A DNA stretch of 64,000 nt from Nonomuraea sp. PA05 (lineage in GTDB: Bacteria; Actinomycetota; Actinomycetes; Streptosporangiales; Streptosporangiaceae). Below the pieces are notes generated by a model. It made no database searches, was not told where the DNA came from, and was given only the letters and a program-made list of their open reading frames with translations. Shown here in pieces: positions 8,705 to 19,099 of this stretch. A program made the translations under genes and the position numbers. Numbering within the stretch: the first letter of the stretch is position 1; every line of letters starts with the position of its first letter. Location of the stretch: assembly GCF_008086045.1 (NCBI RefSeq), contig NZ_VSEY01000003.1, positions 62,001 through 126,000 on the forward strand, in the 5' to 3' direction.

Positions 8705-9874
8705 TCAGCGGACGATGGCCAGCATCACGTCCGAAGCCGATGGCCGTTCCTCGGGTTGCTTGTTCAGGCAGGCCTTCACGATCCCGCGTAACGCGGGCGG
8801 CAGCGGCGATAAGTCGGGATGGAAGGTGAGCACGCGATGGAACACCGCCGGCACTGTGTCCTCCCCGAATACCGGCCGCCCCGTAGCCGCGTACATCATC
8901 GTCACGGCCCAGCTGAACACGTCAGAGGCCGGCCCCACCGCCGCCCCCGTCAGTTGCTCAGGCGACATGTACGGCGGCGTCCCCACCATCTTCCCCGACG
9001 TCATCGTGACCTGATCGAGCGCGCGCGCGATCCCGAAGTCGATCACCCGGGGCCCGTCATGCCCGATCAGCACGTTGCTCGGCTTGAAGTCGCGATGGAC
9101 GACCCCCGCCTTGTGAATGGCCGCCAGCGCCCCCGCCGTGGACAGCGCCAGCCTGGTCAGGCCGTCCTCGTCACGCGGGCCGTACTTCTTGACGAGTTGC
9201 TCCAGTGACGGCCCCTCCACGTATTCGCTGACGATGTACGCGTGCTGACCCGAGATGTTCACATCGAGCACGCGGGCTGTGGAAAACGTCGCCACCCGCC
9301 GCGCCGCCTCCACCTCCCGGGCGAACCTCGCGCGCGCCGTCTCGTTCACCAGGTCGTGCAGCACCTTGACGGCGACCCGCACCCCGTTGGGCGCCATGGC
9401 GAGGTAGACCGACCCCTGGCCGCCGCGCCCGAGCTGTTGCAGCACGCGATAGTGGCCCACCCACTCAGGATCGCCCGGCCTGCGCTGGTGGCTGGGCGCG
9501 GTGGTGCGCTGCCGCAGGTCGGTTGGGTGGTACGCGGGCGTGGTGAGCCGGGCGCGCGCCATGAACGGCACCAGGATGCCCGCGTGGATGACCCCGCCGA
9601 GCCAGCTGACGAAGAGGCCGACCGTGGTGATCAAGGACAGCGCCTCGGGGATATCCTCATAAGTGTCGTACGCCATCACAGCGATCAGGAACGAGCCGAT
9701 GCTCACTCCGTAGACCGCCGCAGCGACACCGTGCCAGATGTTGCGCAGCCAGAAAGCCGCGATCCCGATCGCCAGCGGGGTCGCCAGGCCGCACGTGAAC
9801 AAGGGCAAGCAGGCCCATGCGACGGCGGCCGTCCACCTCAAGCTGCTGGGGCGGACGGGATGGCTTTGGTGCAT
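8705..9874 (-). CDS. membrane-anchored Ser/Thr protein kinase
   Basis: 389 aa from the ATG at 9874 (MHQSHPVRPSSLRWTA); the open frame extends further upstream but overlaps nuoI. The N-terminal ~110 residues contain about four hydrophobic helices. The C-terminal ~260 residues are a complete Hanks-type kinase: glycine loop GRGGQGSVY, AVKVLHD lysine, catalytic HRDFKPSNVL, DFGIAR and MSPEQ. This is the reverse of the usual bacterial layout (kinase first, then a helix and a sensor). It lies antisense between nuoH and nuoI, so it and nuoI share a divergent interval (9875-10026). Confidence 0.87.
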   Translation of the reverse strand: MHQSHPVRPSSLRWTAAVAWACLPLFTCGLATPLAIGIAAFWLRNIWHGVAAAVYGVSIGSFLIAVMAYDTYEDIPEALSLITTVGLFVSWLGGVIHAGILVPFMARARLTTPAYHPTDLRQRTTAPSHQRRPGDPEWVGHYRVLQQLGRGGQGSVYLAMAPNGVRVAVKVLHDLVNETARARFAREVEAARRVATFSTARVLDVNISGQHAYIVSEYVEGPSLEQLVKKYGPRDEDGLTRLALSTAGALAAIHKAGVVHRDFKPSNVLIGHDGPRVIDFGIARALDQVTMTSGKMVGTPPYMSPEQLTGAAVGPASDVFSWAVTMMYAATGRPVFGEDTVPAVFHRVLTFHPDLSPLPPALRGIVKACLNKQPEERPSASDVMLAIVR

Positions 9875-10026
9875 GGCGGAGAGACTATCGCCATGCCGTA
9901 GTTCATATCGGGCATGCACACAGGTTGTGGATAACCTCCCGTCAGCCTGTGGATAGCTGTGGAAAACCTGGGGACAACGCGCTGGCTCATTCACGTCTGC
10001 GGCCAAGTGCGTCATGATGTTGAACC

Positions 10027-11451
10027 ATGGCGCGGATACCGGGAGTCGGACTGGCAAAGGGGCTGTCCATCACCCTTCGCCACATGCTGCGCAAATCGGT
10101 CACGCAGCAGTATCCCGAGGTCAAGCCTGATCTGCCGCCCCGCAGTCGAGGCGTTATCGCGCTGGTTGAGGAAAACTGCACTTCTTGCATGCTTTGTGCC
10201 CGAGAGTGCCCCGACTGGTGCATCTACATCGACTCGCACAAGGAGACGATCCCGGCCCCCGAGGGCGGCCGCGCCCGCCAGCGCAACGTCCTCGACCGCT
10301 TCGCCATCGACTTCGCCCTGTGCATGTACTGCGGGATCTGCATCGAGGTCTGCCCCTTCGACGCGCTCTTCTGGGCTCCGGAGTTCGAGTATGCGGAAGG
10401 TGACATCCGCAACCTTCTCCACGAGAAGGACAAGCTGGCCACCTGGGCTCAGGCCGTTCCTCCGCCTCCGGCCCACGACGCCGGCGCCGAGCCTCCGAAG
10501 GAACTGACGGCCGCCCCCCGCCGCCCGGCCGCCGATCGCCCGAGCACTGGCCGTCCGAGCGCCGACCGCCCGAGCACTGGCCGTCCGAGTGCCGACCGTC
10601 CGAGTACTGGCCGTTCAAGTGCCGACCGTCTTGGCGCGGACCGACCTGGTAGCGGCCGGGCGAGCGGCGACCGTTCGACTAGCGACCGTCCTGGCGGCGA
10701 CCGTCCCGCACGCACTCCAGCAGGCGAGGGCCCCAGCGCTGCTACCCCAGCGCCTCCGCCCGCCACGGCGGCCCAAACCCCTTCCACGGAATCCCAGGCC
10801 CCCTCCACGGGGCCCCAAGTCCCCTCGATCAGCGCCGAGACCACTCCACGCACGACGACGGGCGACGACTCCGCCGAGCAGACGACCGGCGAATCCTCGG
10901 CCGAGACGGCGACCGGCACATCCGCCCCTCAGACGCCCCCGGCGCGCCGCTCCCGCCGCCCGATGACGAACGTACGAGGCATCCGCCCTCCAGGCGCCCT
11001 CCCCTCCACGCCCGCCCAGTCGGAAACCCCAAGCACACCGCCGGACACGCCCGAAGCGGCAAGCACGCCGCCCAACGCCACAGAAGCGGCAAGCACGCCG
11101 CCCAACGCCACAGAAGCGGCAAGCACGCAACCCGGCACCAAGGAAGCGGCCCCGCCCGCGGACCAGCCAGGCACGCCCTCGTCCACCAGGCACCCCCAAG
11201 AGCCCTCGGAGCGCCAGCCCCCTGAACGCTCCCATCCCTCGGACGAGCCGGGAGACCAAGCGTCATCCACAGGACAGCCACCTGAAGACAAGTTGTCCAC
11301 AGGCGCGGGCGAAACGCGATCGGAGCCCGGAAACAAGGAGCAGACTTCTGCCGCGAGCCCCCGCAGACGCAGGATGGCCGATCCACGGTCCATCCGACCG
11401 CCTGGGCGGCTCGGTCCAGACGATTCGAAGGAGTCAGAGGAGGAGTCGTGA
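10027..11451 (+). CDS. nuoI: NADH-quinone oxidoreductase subunit I with a ~300-residue repetitive tail
   Basis: 474 aa. The first ~150 residues are a normal NuoI with two [4Fe-4S] motifs, [12 protein letters not shown] and [12 protein letters not shown]. These form the electron wire from the input module to NuoB. From about residue 160 the protein is a low-complexity tail: several copies of [10 protein letters not shown] (30-bp units, about 10540-10633) and [10 protein letters not shown] (30-bp units, 11053-11142), then Pro/Glu/Ser-rich sequence. NuoI is normally 160-220 aa. The nuoI stop overlaps the nuoJ GTG (GTGA). Confidence 0.9.
   Translation: MARIPGVGLAKGLSITLRHMLRKSVTQQYPEVKPDLPPRSRGVIALVEENCTSCMLCARECPDWCIYIDSHKETIPAPEGGRARQRNVLDRFAIDFALCMYCGICIEVCPFDALFWAPEFEYAEGDIRNLLHEKDKLATWAQAVPPPPAHDAGAEPPKELTAAPRRPAADRPSTGRPSADRPSTGRPSADRPSTGRSSADRLGADRPGSGRASGDRSTSDRPGGDRPARTPAGEGPSAATPAPPPATAAQTPSTESQAPSTGPQVPSISAETTPRTTTGDDSAEQTTGESSAETATGTSAPQTPPARRSRRPMTNVRGIRPPGALPSTPAQSETPSTPPDTPEAASTPPNATEAASTPPNATEAASTQPGTKEAAPPADQPGTPSSTRHPQEPSERQPPERSHPSDEPGDQASSTGQPPEDKLSTGAGETRSEPGNKEQTSAASPRRRRMADPRSIRPPGRLGPDDSKESEEES
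10536..11142 (+). repeat. in-frame 30-bp repeat blocks inside nuoI
   Basis: Two separate 30-bp tandem repeat families, each ten codons, lie in the nuoI tail. One, encoding [14 protein letters not shown] units, lies at about 10536-10633; the other, encoding [10 protein letters not shown], lies at 11053-11142. Both keep the reading frame. Confidence 0.75.
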
Positions 11452-12188
11452 CCGAGGCGGTGCCCTCCTACCTGTCACCCACCGGGCAAGAGATCGTCTT
11501 CTTGCTGCTGGGAGCGGTAGCGGTCGGATCGGCGCTGCTTGTCGTCACGACGAGGCAACTCGTCCACGCCGCCCTCTGGCTCGTGGTCTGCTTCGGCGCC
11601 CTGGCGGGCGGTTATCTGGTGCTGACCGCCGAGTTCGTGGCGTGGGTGCAGGTGCTCATCTACGTGGGCGCGGTGGTGGTGCTGCTGCTGTTCGGCATCA
11701 TGCTCACGCGCGCCCCCATCGGCCGCTCCGCCGACCTCGACAGCGGCAACAGGCTGGTCTCTGCCCTGGTGGCGGTGGCGACGGCGGCGATCCTGGTCAC
11801 GGTCGTGATCGACGGCTTCCGTACGGCCTACGCCCCGCTCACCCCCGGCCCGGGATCCGCGAGAGAGCTCGGCGGCAGTGTGTTCGCCACCTGGGTGCTG
11901 CCGTTCGAGGCGCTGTCCGTGCTGCTGCTGGCCGCCTTGATCGGCGCCATCGTCCTGTCCCGTACGGACATCCCAGGCGGCGCACCACCCCAACCGGACC
12001 CCACGCCACCGGCAGGCCCGCCGCAAGCCTCACCCCGCCCGAACGGCGCCTCACCACCCACCCAGCCGCAGAGCGCCACACCACCCACCCAGCCGCAGAG
12101 CACTTCACCACCCGACCGGCTGAAGAACACCGCACCACCCGACCGGCCAGTGGGCGACCCACCACCCGACCAGAGCGGGGGCCATTAG
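11448..12188 (+). CDS. nuoJ: NADH-quinone oxidoreductase subunit J
   Basis: 246 aa, GTG start. Five membrane helices occupy about residues 12-180, with the NuoJ hallmark [20 protein letters not shown] (pi-bulge helix). The last ~60 residues are a hydrophilic tail with TPPTQPQS and PPDRP repeats, another cluster-specific low-complexity extension. The TAG stop overlaps the nuoK GTG by one base. Confidence 0.92.
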   Translation: MTEAVPSYLSPTGQEIVFLLLGAVAVGSALLVVTTRQLVHAALWLVVCFGALAGGYLVLTAEFVAWVQVLIYVGAVVVLLLFGIMLTRAPIGRSADLDSGNRLVSALVAVATAAILVTVVIDGFRTAYAPLTPGPGSARELGGSVFATWVLPFEALSVLLLAALIGAIVLSRTDIPGGAPPQPDPTPPAGPPQASPRPNGASPPTQPQSATPPTQPQSTSPPDRLKNTAPPDRPVGDPPPDQSGGH

Positions 12189-12649
12189 TGCACATCGTCT
12201 ACCCGGCGGTCGTCTCCGCGCTCCTGTTCTCCATCGGCGTCTACGGCGTGCTCGCCCGCCGCAACACGATCCTCGTCCTGATGTCGGTGGAGCTCATGCT
12301 CAACGCCGTCAACCTCAACCTGGTGGCCTTCGACGTCTGGCTAGGAGACCGCCTGCACAGCGGCCAGGTGCTCACCCTCTTCGTCATCGTCATCGCGGCC
12401 GCGGAAGTCGGCCTGGGCCTCGCGATCGTGCTGGCCCTCTACAGGAACCGCCGCACGGTGGACCTCGACCACCTCCGGGACCTGGCGGAACCGGACGACG
12501 ACGACGCGGAAACCCCGCCCCAACCGGCCCCCGTACGACTCCAGCCCGACATGCCCGACATGCCCGACATCGCCACCCCCGCGTCCCACCCCAACGACCA
12601 CCACGACCCGCAGGAAGCCCACGCCAGGCGAGGAGGCGGCACGCCATGA
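12188..12649 (+). CDS. nuoK: NADH-quinone oxidoreductase subunit K
   Basis: 153 aa from the GTG at 12188 ([14 protein letters not shown]). Three helices are present, with [17 protein letters not shown] carrying the conserved membrane Glu and a second Glu in [15 protein letters not shown]; both belong to the antiporter-like proton path. Typical NuoK ends near residue 100; here about 50 further residues form a polar tail containing [10 protein letters not shown]. The stop overlaps the nuoL start (ATGA). Confidence 0.92.
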   Translation: MHIVYPAVVSALLFSIGVYGVLARRNTILVLMSVELMLNAVNLNLVAFDVWLGDRLHSGQVLTLFVIVIAAAEVGLGLAIVLALYRNRRTVDLDHLRDLAEPDDDDAETPPQPAPVRLQPDMPDMPDIATPASHPNDHHDPQEAHARRGGGTP

Positions 12650-14535
12650 CGACGTTCCCGCTGCTGGCCGTCCTCCTGCCCTTCATCGCCGCCTTCGCGG
12701 GCCTCCTGCTCTCCCGACGGAACATTCGCCGAAACACCCGGCAAGGCACGCCGAACGCCAGAGCCGCCTGGATCGCGATCCTCCCCACGGCCGCCGCGGC
12801 GATCCTGACGATCGCACTGGCCTGGACGCCAGGCCTGGCCTACTTCGCAGAAACCACCACCCCACCCACCGGCCAGACCTACGGCACGATCGTCACCGGC
12901 GGCATCCCGATCTCGCTCACCCTCCAGGCCGACGCCCTGTCGAGCGTCATCGGCGTCCTGGTGACCCTCGTGGCCCTCGCCGTACAGGTCTATTCGGTCG
13001 GCTACCTCAAGGACGACCCCCGCTACCCCTCCTACAGCGCCTTCATCAGCCTGTTCACCAGTGCGATGCTCCTGGTCGTGTACGCGGGCGACCTCCTGCT
13101 CCTCTACGTCGGCTGGGAGATCATGGGCCTGTGCTCCTACCTCCTCATCGGCCACTGGTGGGAGGACCGGGGCAATTCACGCTCCGCGGTGAAGGCGTTC
13201 CTCGTCACCCGCCTCGGCGACGTCGGCTTCCTGTTCGGCATCTTCGTGCTCGGCATGGCGGCGGGCAGCTTCCGCATCGCCGACGTGCTGGCGAAGGTGC
13301 CCGACATGTCCGCGGCCACCCTGGTGACGGCCACGATGCTGCTGCTGGCCGGCGTGGCGGGGAAGAGCGCCCAGGTGCCGCTGCACACCTGGCTCCCGGA
13401 CGCCATGGCGGGCCCGACGCCGATCAGCGCCCTGATCCACGCCGCCACCATGGTCGCCGCCGGCATCTTCATCGTGGCCAGGCTGTTCCCCGCGTTCCTC
13501 GGCGCCCGTCCCACGCTCGACGTGCTGGCCGTGGTCGCTGCGCTGGGCATGCTGGGCGCCGCGCTGGCCGCGCTCGCCCAGGACGACCTGAAACGCGTTC
13601 TCGCCTACTCCACGGTCAGCCAGCTCGCCTACATGGCGGGCGGCCTGGCCGCGGGCTCCGATACCGCGGCCGTCTTCCACCTGGTCACCCACGGCGCGTT
13701 CAAGGCGCTGCTGTTCCTCTGCGCCGGCGCGGTGATCCACCACGTCGGCTCCAACCTGATGACCCAGATGGGCGGGCTGCGCCGCGAGCTGCCGATCACG
13801 TTCGTCACGATGACGATCGGGTTCGCCGCCCTCATGGGCATCCCGCCGGCCAGCGGCTTCTTCAGCAAGGACGGCGTCCTGCTGGCCATGGACGGCGCGC
13901 TGTCGGGCGCGGGCCTCACGGACGCAGCCGCCCTCCTGCTGTACGGATCCGCGCTCGCGACGGTGGCCGTCACCGGCGCGTACGCCACCAGGGCCTGGCT
14001 GCGCACCTTCTTCGGCGAGGCGAGAGCCGTGGCGCTCCCGGAGCCCGAGCCCGGCACCGCGCACGTCGTGGACGTCAGGGAGGCCCCGCGCACGATGCTG
14101 GTCCCCGTCGTCCTGCTCGCGGCCCCGGCCCTGCTGCTGGGCTTCGCCGGCGAGCCGCATCTCGACGTCGGCGTGGCGGCCGTCAGCGTCGTGCTTGCGG
14201 CGCTGGGCGCGGGCGCGGTGTACGCGTTCTGGCGCATCGACCCCATCGCCGACCCGGCCCGCCTGCTGGGCCCGCTGCGGGCGCCGTGCGAGCGCGCGTT
14301 CTACGTCGACACCCTGTACGCAGCCCTGTTCGTCCGCCCCGTGCTCGCCCTGGCCAGGCTGATCGTCAGGACGGACGACGTGGTCGTGGACGGCGCGGTG
14401 CGCGGCTCGGGCAAGTCGGCCCGCGGCCTGTCGGGGCTGCTGCGCCTGGCGCAGAACGGCAACGTCCAGCTCTACGTGAGCGGCGTGCTGGCCGGTGTCC
14501 TGCTGATCGCGGTGGGGGCGGTGGTGTTCACGTGA
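12646..14535 (+). CDS. nuoL: NADH-quinone oxidoreductase subunit L
   Basis: 629 aa, full length. Distal antiporter-like proton-pumping subunit. Conserved Mrp/NuoL sequences are visible: [16 protein letters not shown] with the key Glu, [51 protein letters not shown] and [17 protein letters not shown]. The C-terminal part contains the lateral helix and final anchor helix (about 605-628). It starts 4 bp inside nuoK. Confidence 0.94.
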   Translation: MTTFPLLAVLLPFIAAFAGLLLSRRNIRRNTRQGTPNARAAWIAILPTAAAAILTIALAWTPGLAYFAETTTPPTGQTYGTIVTGGIPISLTLQADALSSVIGVLVTLVALAVQVYSVGYLKDDPRYPSYSAFISLFTSAMLLVVYAGDLLLLYVGWEIMGLCSYLLIGHWWEDRGNSRSAVKAFLVTRLGDVGFLFGIFVLGMAAGSFRIADVLAKVPDMSAATLVTATMLLLAGVAGKSAQVPLHTWLPDAMAGPTPISALIHAATMVAAGIFIVARLFPAFLGARPTLDVLAVVAALGMLGAALAALAQDDLKRVLAYSTVSQLAYMAGGLAAGSDTAAVFHLVTHGAFKALLFLCAGAVIHHVGSNLMTQMGGLRRELPITFVTMTIGFAALMGIPPASGFFSKDGVLLAMDGALSGAGLTDAAALLLYGSALATVAVTGAYATRAWLRTFFGEARAVALPEPEPGTAHVVDVREAPRTMLVPVVLLAAPALLLGFAGEPHLDVGVAAVSVVLAALGAGAVYAFWRIDPIADPARLLGPLRAPCERAFYVDTLYAALFVRPVLALARLIVRTDDVVVDGAVRGSGKSARGLSGLLRLAQNGNVQLYVSGVLAGVLLIAVGAVVFT

Positions 14536-14569
14536 CGGCCCGGCACGGCACCGAACCGAGGGGAGTCGC

Positions 14570-16159
14570 ATGATGGGCTGGATCCCGGTCGCGCTCCTCG
14601 CCGTACCCCTCCTGGGCGCCCTCCTGCTGCTCCTGCCGCCGCGAGCGCTGCGCGACGTGCTCCGCTCGTACGGGCTGATCTTCTCAGGCGTCACGCTGGC
14701 ACTGAGCCTCGCGCTCCTGGCGACGTTCGACTACGGCGCGCCCGCCGGGATCCAGTACGAGCTCGATCAGCCGTGGATCCCCGGCCTGGGGCTCCGATTC
14801 CATCTGGGCATCGACGGCGTCTCCCTGCCGCTGATCGTGCTGACGGCGCTGCTCACGTTCCTGTGCTTCGTCTACCTGCGGTGGGGCGGCATGGGCGCAA
14901 GGCCGAGAGCGCTCGTGTTCACGATGCTGGTGCTCGAAGTCGGCATGATCGGCACGTTCCTCGCCCTCGACCTGCTGCTCTTCTTCGTGTTCTTCGAGAT
15001 CGTGCTCATCCCGATGTACTTCCTGATCGGCATCTGGGGCGGCGAGGGGCGCAGGGCGGCGTCGATCAAGTTCATCCTGTACACGTTGCTCGGCTCGGTC
15101 GTCATGCTGCTCGGCCTGCTCCTGGTGTGGGCCCAGACGGGCACGCTCGACATCGAGGCGCTGAGCGCGGCCCACGGCGCCGGTATGCCGCGATCCGTTC
15201 AGATCCTGGCGTTTGTCGCGATCGGCATCGGTCTGGCCGTCAAAACCCCCATGTGGCCGCTGCACACCTGGCTGCCGGACGCGCACACGGAAGCCCCCAC
15301 GGTCGGCTCGGTGCTGCTGGCGGGGGTGCTGCTCAAGATGGGCACGTACGGCTTCGCCAGGATCGCCATCCCCGTCCTGCCCGAGGGCGCGGCGGCGGTT
15401 GCGCCGTGGCTGGGGGCGTTCGCCGTGGTCGGCATCGTCTACGGCGCCCTCGCCTGCCTGGCGCAACGCGACCTGAAACGCATGATCGCCTACTCCTCGG
15501 TGGGCCACATGGGCTTCGTCCTGCTCGGCTTCGCCACGCTGACCCCCGTCGGCATCAACGGCGCCCTGTTCGCCAACGTCGCCCACGGCCTCATCACCGG
15601 CCTGCTGTTCTTCCTGGCAGGAGCGATCAAGGACCGCCACCACACCGCGGAGATGCCGGCGCTGGGCGGCGGCATGCTGGCGACGATGCCGCGGCTGGGC
15701 TCGCTGCTCACGTTCGCGTCGATCGCGTCGCTGGGCCTGCCGGGGCTGGCCGGGTTCTGGGGGGAGATGCTGGCGCTGTTCGGGGCGTTCCAGCCGGCGG
15801 ACGGGCTGCCGCGCGGCCTGTTCCTGACGTACATGGTGATCGGGGGACTGGGCGCGGTCCTGACCGCCGCGTACTTCCTGGTCATGCTGTCGCGCGTCAC
15901 CCACGGCCGGCGGGCCCCCGCCGCCGTGGCCCGCACGCCCGACGACCTCGTGCCGCTGGACGACCACCTGATCCATGAGCCCCCCGACGAACGCCCCGTC
16001 GTCGCCACCCGCGCGGCCGTTCTCGACGACGTCAGACGGTACGAGCTGGCCGCGTGGACGCCCCTGGTGATCCTGATCCTGCTGTTCGGCCTGTGGCCCG
16101 GCCTCCTGCTCTCGCTGACCACGCCGCCCGTGCAGACCCTGCTGGGAGCCATCTCATGA
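14570..16159 (+). CDS. nuoM: NADH-quinone oxidoreductase subunit M
   Basis: 529 aa. Antiporter-like proton-pumping subunit. Diagnostic sequences include [58 protein letters not shown] and FANVAHGLITGLLFFLAGA. Two adjacent ATG codons (14570 and 14573) are possible starts; GGGGAGTCGC just upstream serves either. The stop overlaps the nuoN ATG (ATGA). Confidence 0.94.
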   Translation: MMGWIPVALLAVPLLGALLLLLPPRALRDVLRSYGLIFSGVTLALSLALLATFDYGAPAGIQYELDQPWIPGLGLRFHLGIDGVSLPLIVLTALLTFLCFVYLRWGGMGARPRALVFTMLVLEVGMIGTFLALDLLLFFVFFEIVLIPMYFLIGIWGGEGRRAASIKFILYTLLGSVVMLLGLLLVWAQTGTLDIEALSAAHGAGMPRSVQILAFVAIGIGLAVKTPMWPLHTWLPDAHTEAPTVGSVLLAGVLLKMGTYGFARIAIPVLPEGAAAVAPWLGAFAVVGIVYGALACLAQRDLKRMIAYSSVGHMGFVLLGFATLTPVGINGALFANVAHGLITGLLFFLAGAIKDRHHTAEMPALGGGMLATMPRLGSLLTFASIASLGLPGLAGFWGEMLALFGAFQPADGLPRGLFLTYMVIGGLGAVLTAAYFLVMLSRVTHGRRAPAAVARTPDDLVPLDDHLIHEPPDERPVVATRAAVLDDVRRYELAAWTPLVILILLFGLWPGLLLSLTTPPVQTLLGAIS

Positions 16160-17661
16160 TCCAGCAGATCGACTACTTCCTGATCGCGCCGCCCCTGGTG
16201 CTCGCCCTGGCGGCGGCGCTGGTGCTGCTGCTCGACGCGTTCCTCCCGGCCCGCCCGCGCACGAGGACGGGGCTGGGGCTCGCCACGCTCGCGGGCATCC
16301 TGATCTCCCTGGGGTTCGTGATCGCCCAGGCGTCCGGGGGAGGTTCGCCGCGGTCGACGTTCTGCGTCCCGCCCACGCTCGCCGGCGGACAGGCCCAGTC
16401 CGCGGCGCTGTGCTCGTTCGTCGTGGACGGGTTCACGCTGGTGTTCGCGGGCATGGTGCTGGCGGCCGCCGTGGTGATCGTCCTGATGTCGATGACCGAA
16501 TTGGCGGGCGGCGCCATCCCCGTCGGCGAGTGGTACTTCCTGCTCCTGTGCACCCTCGTCGGCGCGGTCACCCTGCCCGCGTCCCGCGATCTGATCATGT
16601 TGGTGGTGGCGCTGGAGCTGGTCTCGCTCCCGGTGTTCGCCCTCACCGCGCTCAAACGCTACGACGGACGCTCGTCCGAGGCGGCCGTGAAGCTCTTCGT
16701 CGTGTCGGTGGTGTCCACGGCGATCATGCTGTTCGGCGTGTCCCTCCTGTACGGCATCGCGGGCTCGGTCTACCTGTCACGGCTGGGGCAGGTCTTCGGG
16801 GCGCCGGGAAGCGACCTGCCCGCGGTCGTCACGGTGGGCGTGGTCCTCGTGGCGGCCGGTTTCGCCTTCAAGATCGCCGCCGTGCCGTTCCACTCGTGGG
16901 CGGCCGACGTCTACCAGGGCGCGCCCATCCCCGTGGCGGCACTGCTCTCGGTCATCTCGAAGGCGGCCGGGTTCGCCGGGCTGATCCTCGTCCTGGTGAC
17001 CGCCCTGTTCGGGCAGGCCGGCACGTGGACCCCGATCCTGGCGATCGTGTCGGCGCTCACCATGACCGCGGGCAACCTGCTCGCGATGCGCCAGCGCTCC
17101 GCCGTACGCCTGCTGGCCTGGTCGTCGGTGGCGCAGTCCGGCTACATCCTGGCGCCGCTCGCCGTGGCGGCCACGACCCCGGGGGCGGTCGGCACGTCCA
17201 CGGCCTATCTGGTGATCTACGCGGCCATGAACCTCGGCGCGTTCGCCGTCGTCATGCTCGTGTCGCGGACGACGGCCCGCAACGAGCTCGACGACTACCG
17301 CGGCCTGGCGCTGCGCCGCCCGGCGGCGGGCATCACGCTGGCGTTCTGCCTGGTCTGCCTGGCGGGGCTGCCGCCGGGGCTGGCCGGGCTGTTCGCCAAG
17401 GTCTTCGTGTTCCGGGAGATCGTCGAGGGCGGGGCCGGGTGGCTGGCGGTGGTCATGGCCGTCAACACCGTGATCGGCCTGTACTACTACGCCGTCTGGA
17501 CGGGCCGCCTGTTCACCCCGGCCGGCAGGGCGGAGCCGTCCCTTCACCGGCCGCCCGCGACGGCCTGGGTCGCCGTCGGCCTCGCCCTGGCCGCGGCCGT
17601 GCTCTTCTCGATCGCGCCCCAGCTCGTCCTGGACATGACCTCCCTGTCCGCTTCGGGCTGA
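16156..17661 (+). CDS. nuoN: NADH-quinone oxidoreductase subunit N
   Basis: 501 aa from the ATG overlapping the nuoM stop (MIQQIDYFLIAPPLV). Third antiporter-like subunit, with ALELVSLPVFALTALKRYDG, KIAAVPFHSWAADVYQGAPIPV and RLLAWSSVAQSGYILAPLA. A longer open frame continues upstream inside nuoM but is not NuoN-like. It is the last gene of the complex I cluster. Confidence 0.94.
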   Translation: MIQQIDYFLIAPPLVLALAAALVLLLDAFLPARPRTRTGLGLATLAGILISLGFVIAQASGGGSPRSTFCVPPTLAGGQAQSAALCSFVVDGFTLVFAGMVLAAAVVIVLMSMTELAGGAIPVGEWYFLLLCTLVGAVTLPASRDLIMLVVALELVSLPVFALTALKRYDGRSSEAAVKLFVVSVVSTAIMLFGVSLLYGIAGSVYLSRLGQVFGAPGSDLPAVVTVGVVLVAAGFAFKIAAVPFHSWAADVYQGAPIPVAALLSVISKAAGFAGLILVLVTALFGQAGTWTPILAIVSALTMTAGNLLAMRQRSAVRLLAWSSVAQSGYILAPLAVAATTPGAVGTSTAYLVIYAAMNLGAFAVVMLVSRTTARNELDDYRGLALRRPAAGITLAFCLVCLAGLPPGLAGLFAKVFVFREIVEGGAGWLAVVMAVNTVIGLYYYAVWTGRLFTPAGRAEPSLHRPPATAWVAVGLALAAAVLFSIAPQLVLDMTSLSASG

Positions 17662-17786
17662 GACCCGAGCCGTCCTCACGACACCCCGGCAAGTCGCGCT
17701 CCGCCCTCAGCTGAGCACACCGGGGAACGATGCACCGGGTCTTGGTCGTTGGACGTGATGAACCCAGACCACGAGAGGGGGGAACC

Positions 17787-18638
17787 TTGCACCACAACGG
17801 TCTGCGCACCGCCATCCTGCTCGGCGGGCTGTCAGCGCTGATCATCGCGGTGGGCGCGTGGTTGGGCGGCGGCACCGGTGCACGGATCGCGTTCGTGCTC
17901 GCCCTGGTGAGCAACGGCGTCGCCTACTTCTTCTCCGACCGCATCGCGCTGTCCGCCATGCGGGCCAGACCGGTCAGCGAGGTCGAACAGCCCACCCTCT
18001 ACCGGATCGTCCGCGAGCTGTCCACGCAGGCCAGGCAGCCGATGCCGCGCCTGTACATCTCCCCGACGGTGCAGCCGAACGCCTTCGCGACGGGCCGGAG
18101 CCCCAGGCAGGCGGCGGTGTGCGTGACGTACGGGCTGACCAAGCTGCTCAACGAGGACGAGCTGCGCGGCGTGATCGGTCACGAGCTGTCCCACGTCTAC
18201 AACCGGGACATCCTCATCTCCTCCGTGGCCGGCGCGTTCGCCACGATGATCACGTGGCTCAGCTACGTGGCCGTGTTCTTCGGCGGCTCGGACGACGACG
18301 AGGGCCCCGGCTTCGTGGGCGCGCTGCTGATGATGGTGCTCGGCCCGGTGGCGGCCACGATGGTGCAGATGGCGATCTCCCGTACGCGGGAGTTCCAGGC
18401 GGACGAGGCGGGCGCCAGGCTCACCGGCGACCCGCTGGCCCTGGCCTCAGCCCTCCGCAAGATCGAGATGGGCGCCCGCAGGCTGCCCCTCCCGGAGAAC
18501 AGCCGCCTCACGTCGGCCTCGCACATGATGATCGCGAACCCGTTCAGCGGCTCCGGATTCGGCCGCCTCTTCTCGACCCACCCGCCCACCTCGGAGCGCG
18601 TCGCCCGCCTCGAGCGTATGGCCGGCTACCGCCGCTAA
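17787..18638 (+). CDS. htpX: membrane zinc metalloprotease HtpX
   Basis: 283 aa from a TTG start at 17787, chosen because a long purine tract (GAGAGGGGGGAACC) sits directly upstream and the family length is about 285. The N-terminal two helices (about 7-48), the zinc site GHELSHVYNRD, two further helices and the third zinc ligand in REFQADEAGA are all present, as is the C-terminal STHPPTSERVARL. It degrades misfolded membrane proteins. The stop overlaps the convergent Nudix gene by 4 bp. Confidence 0.9.
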   Translation: MHHNGLRTAILLGGLSALIIAVGAWLGGGTGARIAFVLALVSNGVAYFFSDRIALSAMRARPVSEVEQPTLYRIVRELSTQARQPMPRLYISPTVQPNAFATGRSPRQAAVCVTYGLTKLLNEDELRGVIGHELSHVYNRDILISSVAGAFATMITWLSYVAVFFGGSDDDEGPGFVGALLMMVLGPVAATMVQMAISRTREFQADEAGARLTGDPLALASALRKIEMGARRLPLPENSRLTSASHMMIANPFSGSGFGRLFSTHPPTSERVARLERMAGYRR

Positions 18639-19099
18639 CGCCCGCCTTCGGTGATCTTCCGCAGAATGGTCGCCAGATCCGGGGGATGCACGACCTCAGC
18701 GGTGCTTTCGAGCTCCTCAGGGCTCCACCACCGATACTCGGTCGTCGTGTCCTTCTCGATCTGCTCCATGTGCTCGAACGACACGACCGCGTCGCCCACC
18801 CGGATCGCGTAGAACGACTGGTCCTGGGTGAACGCGTACTCACCCCACTCGAACTCGATCAGCGCCTCGGCATGCGGCCCGGTGAACTCCTCCACCCCGG
18901 CCCGGATCCCGACCTCCTCGAACAGCTCCCGCGCCGCCGCCTCCTGCAGCGTCTCCCCGTCTTCCACGGCCCCGCCGATCGTGAACCAGAATTGCGACTC
19001 CGGCCGGGCCGGATCGAAGCCATGGAGCAGGAGCACGCGGCCTTGCTCGTCGATGGGCAGGACACGTGCCGTGAACCGGCGCAGGGGGATCTTCGTCAC
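18635..19099 (-). CDS. Nudix hydrolase
   Basis: 154 aa from a GTG start (VTKIPLRRFTARVLPID); the frame is open for about 23 more codons upstream. The Nudix box is complete: GAVEDGETLQEAAARELFEE followed by VGI, giving the metal-binding REXXEE core. Substrate is not predictable (a nucleoside diphosphate derivative). Aromatic residues such as FWFTIGG and EYRWWSPEEL match the MutT/Nudix fold. Confidence 0.88.
   Translation of the reverse strand: MTKIPLRRFTARVLPIDEQGRVLLLHGFDPARPESQFWFTIGGAVEDGETLQEAAARELFEEVGIRAGVEEFTGPHAEALIEFEWGEYAFTQDQSFYAIRVGDAVVSFEHMEQIEKDTTTEYRWWSPEELESTAEVVHPPDLATILRKITEGGR

Noticed and set aside
12646..16159. Long open frames in other frames across nuoL/nuoM (for example 13131-14573, 14773-15978)
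   Set aside because: Typical high-GC shadow frames; composition is Arg/Gly/Pro-rich and the sense frames have the conserved antiporter motifs.
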